Source: Halococcus morrhuae DSM 1307
GTDB taxonomy: Archaea > Halobacteriota > Halobacteria > Halobacteriales > Halococcaceae
Direction of reading: 5' to 3'
Assembly: GCF_000336695.1 (NCBI RefSeq)
Contig: NZ_AOMC01000091.1
Location: forward strand, 38,830 to 102,829
DNA: 64,000 bases
Each line of letters begins with the position of its first letter. Within the stretch, counting starts at the first letter, position 1. This document shows, piece after piece, positions 57,428 through 64,000 of this stretch. A program made the position numbers and the translations under genes. The notes under the pieces were generated by a model that was not told where the DNA came from, ran no database searches, and saw only the letters and a program-made list of their open reading frames with translations.

Positions 57428-58603
57428 ATGGACACCGAGCCGACGACACACCGGGTACCGACGCGACGCGACTGTCTGAAATACGGCGGTGCGGCGGTTG
57501 GCGGGGGACTGCTCGCGGGTTGCACAGGAAAGGGCGAGTCGGGCAACGGGACGAGCGGCTCCAGCGGGACGACGACAGGATCGGGGAGATCGCACTCGGT
57601 GACGATGGCACCGGTGGGCGACGTCGAGTTCGAGAGCATCCCGGAGACGTGGATCGCGAACAACGGCAGCTGGGCGGACATGGGGATCGCGCTCGGCCGG
57701 GAACCGCCGAAGGGGCTCTGGCGACCCAACCGGTATCACACGCACGTCTACGACGACGTCCCGGGCATCGACGTGCACTGGAAGGACCTCGACGAGCTGT
57801 GGGGCAAGTCGCTCAGCAAGGAGCGGTTCTACGAGCTCGGTGCCGACGTCCACGTGTTCGATCCCGTCTTCGTGCTGAGCCGATCGAAATGGAAGCAGGC
57901 CGATCTCGACGAAATCCGCGAGAACGTCGGCCCCGTGTTCGGCAACAGCAGCTACTCTCGCGCGTTCCAGTGGCACGACCATCGGTACTACTCCCTCTAC
58001 GAGGCGTTCGAGAAGCTCGCGCAAGTCTTCGGCGCGGAGCAGCGCTATCGCGCGTTCGAGCAGCTCCATGACGAGTTCATCGGTCGGGTGCAAGACCGCC
58101 TCCCGCCGGAATCCGAGCGCCCCTCCGTGGCGATCCTCCTCGTTTCCTCGAACGAGCCCGAGGAGTTCTATCCCTACCCGATCAACGAGGGAACGTCGTA
58201 CAAACAGTGGCGCGATCTCGGTGCCACGAGCGCCCTCGAAGAAGCTGGAATAAAGGACTACTACGTCTCCGGCGGGACGATCGACTACGAGACGCTGGTC
58301 GAGGCCGATCCGGACGTCCTGCTCATGTGGGACGGCCGCGGTCGCTTCGAGCGCATGTCCCGCGAGGAATTCCAGGACACGCTCGTCTCGTTCATGGAGA
58401 ACCACGACGTGGCGAGCCAGCTGACCGCCGTCGAGAACGACGCCGTTCACCGCGGTGCCGGCATCTATCAGGGGCCGATCATCAACCTCGCGTGGACCGA
58501 GCGCGGCGCGTGGCAGCTCTATCCCGACGAGTTCGATCGGGACGAACAATTATTCGATCGCCAGCGCGTCGCCGACATCGTCGCGGGGAGCGTCTCGCCG
58601 TGA
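57428..58603 (+). CDS. Iron(III)/siderophore-type ABC substrate-binding lipoprotein
   Basis: A 391-residue periplasmic-binding-protein-like lipoprotein (PF01497 type). The N-terminus has a Tat motif (TRRDCLKYGG) and a lipobox (LLAGC, Cys32 as lipid anchor), then a Gly/Ser/Thr linker. The core has two lobes with DVHVFDPVFVLSRSKWKQAD and ETLVEADPDVLLMWDGRGRF, as in siderophore/cobalamin-binding proteins. The iron-box promoter supports a role in iron uptake. No permease or ATPase gene is next to it, so it must share components encoded elsewhere. Confidence 0.88.
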   Translation: MDTEPTTHRVPTRRDCLKYGGAAVGGGLLAGCTGKGESGNGTSGSSGTTTGSGRSHSVTMAPVGDVEFESIPETWIANNGSWADMGIALGREPPKGLWRPNRYHTHVYDDVPGIDVHWKDLDELWGKSLSKERFYELGADVHVFDPVFVLSRSKWKQADLDEIRENVGPVFGNSSYSRAFQWHDHRYYSLYEAFEKLAQVFGAEQRYRAFEQLHDEFIGRVQDRLPPESERPSVAILLVSSNEPEEFYPYPINEGTSYKQWRDLGATSALEEAGIKDYYVSGGTIDYETLVEADPDVLLMWDGRGRFERMSREEFQDTLVSFMENHDVASQLTAVENDAVHRGAGIYQGPIINLAWTERGAWQLYPDEFDRDEQLFDRQRVADIVAGSVSP

Positions 58604-58715
58604 GCCGGAACACGCCGTTCGACCGTGCGAACTACTCCGTCGATCGTCCGTCGACCGTTTCGTGCCGGAACAGCACGGTTGGGCCGCCAACTGAGGAGCG
58701 GGGGTAGAGCGGATC

Positions 58716-59627
58716 ATGATCGGGACGACGCTCGGCGACATCCGCGATCACATCGAATCGCTCGCCAGCGATGACGGCGAGTACACCCTCGTCTGTAGCC
58801 GATACGGCGATCGACCCGTTCCAGCCGCCGAGCTCCGATTCCCGAACCGGGCCACAGCCCGCGCGGCCGCACAGGCCGCCGAGCAGTATCGGGCCGCGCT
58901 CCGCCGGTACGATCCCCGACTTCCCTATCACGACGTGATCGTCCAGCAAAACGCGCCGCGATACGACGGGGGCGGCCCGTCGGATCGGCGCTCGTCGGAT
59001 CGAAGCAACCGCGTCGAGCCCGATATTGCAGGACGGATCGAGCGCCACGAACTCGTCGAGTTCTGCCATCGTACCGCCGCTGCCGTCTTCGAGACGCTCT
59101 CCGAAGCGGGCTACGACGCCGTCGAAACGGCCGTCATGGATCGCTATTTCGATCTCGCCGAGTCCATCTCCGAACCCGACGATCTCTGTCTCTGCCTGCT
59201 CGAAGGGATGGCCGTCGAACTCGACACGCGACTCGATCCGACGGCTCAGCGTGACGTCCTCTCGGCTGCCGCGCGTCGTCTCTCTTCGCCCATCCGATCG
59301 ACCGACGGGGAGCCGGTCGCGGCGACGCTTGCGTATCTCCGTGACCGCGGCGTGCTCCGTGGTTCGGCTCGTTCGTCGGGCGCGATCGAACCCGATGACG
59401 GCGTGCGGTCGGTCGTGGTGGAGCTGTCGGAGTACGCGCTGACGCCACACGACGGGCGGCTCCCGACGCTCCCGCTGGTCGTCGAACTCTCCCGTCGTCG
59501 TTCCGAGTGGCTGCCGGCACCGGTTCGAGTGGAGGCCATCGACGACGGCTGGCGCATCCGGTTCGCGCCCGCACGCGAAACCGATCCGATCGGGGTGGTG
59601 GGCGCGCCGATCGTTGCTGACCGCTGA
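58716..59627 (+). CDS. Uncharacterised haloarchaeal protein (303 aa)
   Basis: I do not recognise a named family. The first ~75 residues (MIGTTLGDIRDHIESLASDD, GEYTLVCSRYGDRPVPAAEL, ARAAAQAAEQYRAALRRYD) look like a small alpha/beta module; a linker at about 85-105 is charged; the remainder is helical, then beta-rich near the C-terminus (SVVVELSEYALTPHDGRLPT, LPLVVELSRRRSEW). The two-part layout resembles haloarchaeal conserved hypothetical proteins. It follows the iron-binding protein gene by 112 bases on the same strand but has no clear link to it. Confidence 0.65.
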   Translation: MIGTTLGDIRDHIESLASDDGEYTLVCSRYGDRPVPAAELRFPNRATARAAAQAAEQYRAALRRYDPRLPYHDVIVQQNAPRYDGGGPSDRRSSDRSNRVEPDIAGRIERHELVEFCHRTAAAVFETLSEAGYDAVETAVMDRYFDLAESISEPDDLCLCLLEGMAVELDTRLDPTAQRDVLSAAARRLSSPIRSTDGEPVAATLAYLRDRGVLRGSARSSGAIEPDDGVRSVVVELSEYALTPHDGRLPTLPLVVELSRRRSEWLPAPVRVEAIDDGWRIRFAPARETDPIGVVGAPIVADR

Positions 59628-59695
59628 TCGACTGGCCAGCAAAAAATCGCGTTCGGAAATCGGGACGGGAGGGTCAGTTTCGTGCGCTGTGGATC

Positions 59696-61075
59696 TCAGT
59701 CTTCGTCCACGACGCCACCGTCACCCGAGATGGACGGTTCGGCGTCGGCGGGCGGTTCGGGTTCGATGTCCGCACCGCTCGATCCGGGAATGACGATGTT
59801 GAGCAGGAGCGCGCTGATCCCACCCATGATGAGCCCCGAGCCGAGCACCGTCTGGAACAGTTCGGGGAAGCTCGCGATGGCGTCCGGCCGGAACTCGACG
59901 GCCAGCCCGAGCGCGACCGAGACCGCCAGAATAGTCGTGTTCCGGTGGTTGAGGTCGACATCGCGGTCGATGATGCTGACGCCGCTCGAGAAGATCGTCG
60001 AGAACAGGATGAGCGCGCCGCCGCCGAGCACGGCGTCGGGCATCGCGGTGACGAGCGCGGCGACCTTCGGGACGAAGCCGGCGACGATCAGCAGTCCGCC
60101 GCCGATGGCGACGACGTACCGGCTGAGAACGCCCGTGAAGTTGATGACGCCGACGTTCTGCGAGAACGACGTGTTCGGGAAGGCGCTGAAGATCGCCGCG
60201 ATCGCGCTCATGATACCGTCGGCGAACAGTCCGCCGCGGATCTCGTCGCGCGTCGGCTCGCGGTTCGCCGCGGCGACGATCCCGGTCATATCGCCGATCG
60301 TCTCGACCGCGGTGACGGCGTAGAGGAAGGCGATCGTGATGATGGCGCTCGGCTCGAAGGCGATGCCGAACTCCAGCGGCGTCGGGATCGCGATCCAGCC
60401 GGCCTGTGCGACCGCCGAGAAGTCGGCGACGCCGAGCATGATGGCGGCAATGTAGCCGACGAGAATGCCGAGGAACACGCTCGTGATCCGGAGGAAGCCG
60501 GTGAAGAACTGGTTCAGCCCGAGCGTGACGAAGAACACGAGCGAGGCGAGCCCGATGTTCATCAGCGAGCCGTAGTTCTCCGCGCCCGCACCGCCGGCGG
60601 CGTAGTCCATCCCGACCGGGATGAGCGTCAGCCCGATCAGCATGACGACGATCCCGCTCACCAGCGGCGGGAAGAACCGGTCGATGTAGTCGTACGAGAA
60701 ACCGATGCCGATCTCGACGAACGCGCCGACGAGACAGGCACCGAACACCGCCGGTAAGCCGAACTGCGTGCTGATGGCGACGAGCGGGCCGACGAACGCG
60801 AAGCTCGTCCCCATCATCACGGGGAGGTTCGAGCCGACGGGACCGACGGTGAACACCTGGACGAGCGTCGCCACGCCCGCGACGAGCAGCGCCATCTGGA
60901 CCAGGAACGTGGTTCTGCCGGTCGCGAGCCCGACGGCACCCGCGATGATCAGCGGTGGTGCGACGTTCCCGAGGAACATCGCGAACACGTGCTGGAGACC
61001 GAGCGGGAGCGCCTCCGGAAGCGGTGGTTTGTCGTCCAAGTCGTACTGTATGTGATCCGCAGATTCCTGTGACAT
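59696..61075 (-). CDS. NCS2 nucleobase permease (xanthine/urate type)
   Basis: A 459-residue permease of the nucleobase-ascorbate (NCS2/NAT) family with about 13 helices. The NAT signature is FSQNVGVINFTGV: the QN-x-G core with TGV at the end is the bacterial xanthine/urate form, unlike uracil permeases. Early LGLQHVFAMFLGNVAPPLII and AVETIGDMTGIVAA are also characteristic. The tail (SGADIEPEPPADAEPSI) is acidic. It is downstream of an amidohydrolase gene on the same strand, suggesting uptake of the substrate. Confidence 0.88.
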   Translation of the reverse strand: MSQESADHIQYDLDDKPPLPEALPLGLQHVFAMFLGNVAPPLIIAGAVGLATGRTTFLVQMALLVAGVATLVQVFTVGPVGSNLPVMMGTSFAFVGPLVAISTQFGLPAVFGACLVGAFVEIGIGFSYDYIDRFFPPLVSGIVVMLIGLTLIPVGMDYAAGGAGAENYGSLMNIGLASLVFFVTLGLNQFFTGFLRITSVFLGILVGYIAAIMLGVADFSAVAQAGWIAIPTPLEFGIAFEPSAIITIAFLYAVTAVETIGDMTGIVAAANREPTRDEIRGGLFADGIMSAIAAIFSAFPNTSFSQNVGVINFTGVLSRYVVAIGGGLLIVAGFVPKVAALVTAMPDAVLGGGALILFSTIFSSGVSIIDRDVDLNHRNTTILAVSVALGLAVEFRPDAIASFPELFQTVLGSGLIMGGISALLLNIVIPGSSGADIEPEPPADAEPSISGDGGVVDED

Positions 61076-61420
61076 GATACCACGTTACGCAAGTACAGGT
61101 GTGGTAAAATATATGTTCGTTTGAGAAACAGACCTCGTATTACTGCATATTTATATACGATTATTATTAATCCTCGATCGGGTATGCGCTCGTAATGAGT
61201 TCCGTCGCGTACACGGATCCGTGAGAGCAGCGTCGATATACTGTCGGACGGAACTGATCGGAAACCGTGAGGCGAACTGTCGCTCGTTACAATGGATTTT
61301 CGCAATTCGAACGTCACGTACTTCCGTCCGACAGTATAGTCGTCCGTTCCGTTTGGCGGCGGCTATCGGCTCCGAGGAACGTTCGGATCCCGACCCGGGA
61401 TAACCCGGCGATGGAGCGAG
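61076..61420. other. AT-rich intergenic region with 17 bp inverted repeat
   Basis: No gene is supported. The first ~120 bases are AT-rich and carry the permease promoter: on the minus strand ACATATATTTTACC (about 61103-61116), 30-35 bases before its ATG. The region also holds a 17 bp perfect inverted repeat at 61237-61253 and 61322-61338. Confidence 0.6.
61237..61338. repeat. 17 bp perfect inverted repeat pair with 68-base spacer
   Basis: TATACTGTCGGACGGAA (61237-61253) and its exact reverse complement (61322-61338) enclose 68 bases. There is no obvious target-site duplication. It could be a pair of operators, a long hairpin in RNA, or the ends of a very small mobile-element remnant. Confidence 0.7.
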
Positions 61421-62890
61421 TCAGTTGGCCGAGCGGCTGGTCCACTCACGATCGGCCACCGAATCCAGGCCCGCACGGGAGCGTACGTCGTCGGCGCGTG
61501 TTTGCGCTTCTACGAGTAGATCGGGATAGCGCTCCTCGATGCCGGGCACCGTTCCGTTCTCCAGCACGATCTCGCCCTCACAGATCACCGTATCGATCTC
61601 GTGGCCGTGTGTCTGAAAGACCAGCGTCGACGCGATGTTGCGGATCGGCGTCAGCTGCGGGTAGTCGAGATCGACGAGCGCCAGATCGGCGCGCTTGCCC
61701 GTTTCGATCGAGCCGAGTTCGTCCGCCCGGCCGATGGTGCGCGCCCCGTCGATGGTGGCCATCTCCAGGACCTTCTCGGCGGTGACGGCTCCCGCATCCC
61801 GGCGGTCAGCCCGGTGGATGAGGGCGGCGTACTGCATGTCCGAGAGCGGGTTGATCGTGTCGTTGCCGCTCGGGTTGTCGGTGCCGAGACCGACCGTGAC
61901 CCCGTAGTTGGTCATCGTGGGGACCGGTGCGATGCCGGAGCCGAGCACCAGGTTCGTGAGCGGGTTGTGGACGATCTTCGTGTCGGTCGCCGCACACAGA
62001 CGGATATCATGCTCGTCGACGTGCACGCAGTGAGCCAAAACCGTGCGCTCGCCGAGATAGTCGACGGCGTCGAGATACTCCACGTGGCTCATCTCACCGT
62101 GTTCCTCGTGAACTGTCTCCGAGGCGTGGGTCGTCGTCATCGTCTCCCGTTGCGCGGCGAACTCGGCGGCCGCAGTCAGCCCGTCGTCCGTCGCCGTCAC
62201 GACGTTCTCGGGCGCGATCCAGACCTGCTGTCGGCTATCCGGCGACGGATCGTGGTATCGATCGAAGACGTCGCCGACCCGTTCGAGGGCGGCGTCGGTT
62301 CCGCTCAACGAGGCGTCCGTCGGAACGTGCTCGACGGCCGGCTCCTTGCGCGTGACGCGATCGACGAACTCGGTCAGGGTTCGCGGGAGGTCGTCGTTGT
62401 CGCGAAACGCCTGCGCGTAGATATTTCGGATGCCCGCGGCGTCATACTCGTTCAGTTTCGCTTCGAGAATGGCCTCGGACTCGTCGTCCCACATGAGGAA
62501 CACCTCCGGGAACTCGACGAAGGTCGTGATCCCCGCACGGAGCACCTCGGTGGCGAACAGCGCCGACGCGACGGCGTGATCGTCGGGCGTCATGGCGTAA
62601 ATTGCTGGCTTTTTGACGTTGAACAGCCAGTCGTACAGCGCCCGCTCGTTGCTCACGCCGCCACGAGCGAGGATGTCCGCGACGTGCGTATGCGGATCGA
62701 TGAACCCAGGGAGGACGGCGTGACCGCTCGCATCGACGATCCGATCGCCATCGTACTGATCGGTGACATTTGCCATCGATCCGACAGCGACGATCTCTCC
62801 GCCGTCGATGGCGATTGCGCCGTCGTCGATGACGTCGCGCGCCGGGTTCATCGTCACGATGCGACCGTTTTCGACGAGCAGCTCGACCAT
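61421..62890 (-). CDS. Amidohydrolase (cytosine/guanine deaminase-like)
   Basis: A 489-residue metal-dependent hydrolase of the TRZ/ATZ/cytosine-deaminase group. It starts with the usual beta-sandwich part (MVELLVENGRIVTMNPARD), then the metal motif in GFIDPHTHVADIL, a His in THASETVHEEH, AHCVHVDEHD and the Asp in GLGTDNPSGND. It ends with the returning sandwich (GKRADLALVDLDYPQL). Substrate is a deaminated heterocycle such as a purine, pyrimidine or pterin; I cannot tell which. Upstream of the permease gene, and divergent from the formamidase-family gene. Confidence 0.87.
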   Translation of the reverse strand: MVELLVENGRIVTMNPARDVIDDGAIAIDGGEIVAVGSMANVTDQYDGDRIVDASGHAVLPGFIDPHTHVADILARGGVSNERALYDWLFNVKKPAIYAMTPDDHAVASALFATEVLRAGITTFVEFPEVFLMWDDESEAILEAKLNEYDAAGIRNIYAQAFRDNDDLPRTLTEFVDRVTRKEPAVEHVPTDASLSGTDAALERVGDVFDRYHDPSPDSRQQVWIAPENVVTATDDGLTAAAEFAAQRETMTTTHASETVHEEHGEMSHVEYLDAVDYLGERTVLAHCVHVDEHDIRLCAATDTKIVHNPLTNLVLGSGIAPVPTMTNYGVTVGLGTDNPSGNDTINPLSDMQYAALIHRADRRDAGAVTAEKVLEMATIDGARTIGRADELGSIETGKRADLALVDLDYPQLTPIRNIASTLVFQTHGHEIDTVICEGEIVLENGTVPGIEERYPDLLVEAQTRADDVRSRAGLDSVADREWTSRSAN

Positions 62891-63028
62891 GCCCTTCGGT
62901 CAATCACCGACGATATAAACGTGTCCTCCGCTATCATCCCTCAGTTCTGTCGGATCCATGCGGGCCGACCGACGTGAGCAACGTACCGGCAGGTGGTTTT
63001 TTGCTCGTCCCCCTCGAACCATTCAGTA

Positions 63029-63943
63029 ATGTCACGAACGACCGTATCGTACACGGATGACCGCATCTACGAGTTCACGCCGGCGCTCGAACCGGCCGAC
63101 ACCGCTGCGGACGGCGAATCGCTGACCGTCGAGACGGTCGACAGTCTCGAAGGGGCGATCCAGAAGGATACCGACCGATTGCAGTCGATCCCGGACGAAG
63201 TCAACGCCGCGACCGGCCCCATCGCCGTGGCGGGAGCCACACCGGGCGACGTCCTCCGGGTCGACATCGAGGCGATCCGCGTCACCGAGGATCGCGGCCG
63301 CGTCGTCACCGCACCGGCGTTCGGCCTCCAGCAGGACGCAGCCGACATCGAACACCCGTTCACGCGCATGACGCCCATCGATGGGGACTCCGTCGAGTTC
63401 GGGGACGTTTCCGTCCCGATCCAGCCGGTCATCGGAACGATCGGGGTCGCACCGGCCACCGATTCCTATTCGACACTCGTCCCGCACGATCACGGTGGGA
63501 ATCTCGACACGACGGATATGACCGCCGGCACGACGGCGTACTTCCCGGTCTTCCAGGACGGTGCGATGCTCGCGATGGGCGACGCGAAGGCCGCGATGGC
63601 CGACGGAGAGATGTGCGGCACCGGCGTCGAGATCGGGACCGAGATCGACGTCACCCTCGACGTGGTGTCCGATCCGACCGTCTCGCTCGACCGACCGCTG
63701 GTCGAAACCGATTCGGCGTGGAAGACGATCGCGAGCGCCGAAACGATGGAGATCGCCGCGACGCTCGCCAACCGTGATCTGATGGCGTTGCTCGAAGCCA
63801 CGCACGACTGGGAGACGACCGAAGCGTATCTGTTCTCCAGCCTCGTCGGTGGGCTGGAGATCAGCCAGGTCGTCGATCCGCTCGTCACGGTGCGAAACGC
63901 CGTTCCGAAGGAGTATCTCGACGATCCGTTCGGCGCTGCGTAG
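63029..63943 (+). CDS. Acetamidase/formamidase family protein
   Basis: A 304-residue FmdA/AmdA-family amidase that hydrolyses short amides to acid plus ammonia. Landmarks: TGPIAVAGATPGDVLRVDIE (60-80), the metal-binding VPHDHGGNLDTTDMTAGTTA with His residues, and the FPVFQDGAMLAMGDAKAAMA segment. It is somewhat short compared with the ~400-residue bacterial FmdA but normal for archaeal forms. ATG 63029 was chosen over a longer frame. With the divergent amidohydrolase and permease it may form a nitrogen-scavenging set. Confidence 0.9.
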   Translation: MSRTTVSYTDDRIYEFTPALEPADTAADGESLTVETVDSLEGAIQKDTDRLQSIPDEVNAATGPIAVAGATPGDVLRVDIEAIRVTEDRGRVVTAPAFGLQQDAADIEHPFTRMTPIDGDSVEFGDVSVPIQPVIGTIGVAPATDSYSTLVPHDHGGNLDTTDMTAGTTAYFPVFQDGAMLAMGDAKAAMADGEMCGTGVEIGTEIDVTLDVVSDPTVSLDRPLVETDSAWKTIASAETMEIAATLANRDLMALLEATHDWETTEAYLFSSLVGGLEISQVVDPLVTVRNAVPKEYLDDPFGAA

Positions 63944-64000
63944 CGTCCGCACTCCCGATCCCGAATCGCTAGGGTGATGAACGCCACGCGCGACGGTCGA

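Noticed and set aside
1-64000. CRISPR arrays, rRNA genes, complete insertion sequences or prophage genes
   Set aside because: No regularly spaced repeats, rRNA sequence, transposase, integrase or phage structural genes were seen on either strand.

Overview
The window is a stretch of chromosome from a halophilic archaeon (class Halobacteria). Several things point there. GC content is high and the proteins are strongly acidic. Many genes start 24-31 bases after an archaeal TATA box, which implies leaderless mRNAs. The window also holds archaeal genes: a type IV pilin with a class III signal peptide, a family B DNA polymerase, archaeal Hpt, an archaeal initiator tRNA, a Cys-type Thi4, a ThiD-ThiN fusion and a haloarchaeal glpABC-glpK cluster. 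I cannot fix the genus from sequence alone. The first 26 bases are not genomic: bases 8-26 are exactly the Tn5/Nextera mosaic end, so the contig truly starts near base 27.

Layout. 27-3587 (minus): an Mrp Na+/H+ antiporter operon mnhA-B-C-D, with mnhD cut by the contig edge. 3829-6457: a pilin ending in 15 glycines, a small orphan gene, hpt, a DJ-1/PfpI protein and the initiator tRNA-Met. 6497-10232: a GtrA/GT2 pair divergent from a DUF2298 membrane protein, probably surface glycosylation. 10274-15476: small conserved genes, a PUA protein, an SDR, an MFS transporter and a PfkB-type kinase. 15524-17584: mutL. 18174-21888: a thiamine operon tenA-SSS transporter-48 aa membrane protein-thiDN. 21978-30051: a secreted penicillin-acylase-like enzyme, a CBS protein, an unusual P1B-like ATPase, an uncharacterised protein and an AI-2E family transporter. 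30414-35351: a cytochrome P450 behind an AT-rich leader, then polB with two small genes on the opposite strand. 35555-40529: an Nramp-related transporter, a hexapeptide transferase, purD, an aldo/keto reductase and two small conserved genes. 40618-46: a YyaL-type protein, Nif3-like protein, MATE exporter and GlcG/HbpS-like protein follow up to 45699. 45813-48353: a second thiamine locus, thiE-thiM and thi4. 48494-57332: the glycerol region, with a putative glycerol transporter and glpK on the minus strand, an Orc1/Cdc6-like AAA+ protein, and glpA-B-C on the plus strand. 57428-63943: an iron(III)-type binding lipoprotein, an uncharacterised gene, an NCS2 permease, an amidohydrolase and a formamidase-family enzyme.

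How the genes work together. Thiamine: Thi4 makes the thiazole, ThiM and TenA salvage thiazole and pyrimidine, ThiD phosphorylates HMP, and both ThiN and ThiE could join the halves; the SSS protein may import a precursor. Glycerol: transporter, kinase and the three-subunit glycerol-3-phosphate dehydrogenase lead to dihydroxyacetone phosphate. The last three genes look like uptake and breakdown of a nitrogen-rich heterocycle or amide.

The observations most worth following are: (1) an identical spaced motif TTACTACT-N13-CCGTAAA at the promoters of glpK and of the Orc1/Cdc6-like gene, suggesting that the AAA+/winged-helix protein regulates glycerol use; (2) two TTMGGC-NN-GCCTAA palindromes flanking the TATA box of the iron-binding protein gene; (3) a patch of foreign-looking codons exactly at the PolB motif C intein site; (4) an unannotated 48 aa membrane protein coupled to the thiamine-operon transporter; (5) an inverted repeat over the tenA start; and (6) a 17 bp perfect inverted repeat upstream of the permease. 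No CRISPR array, rRNA, complete insertion sequence or replication origin was seen.
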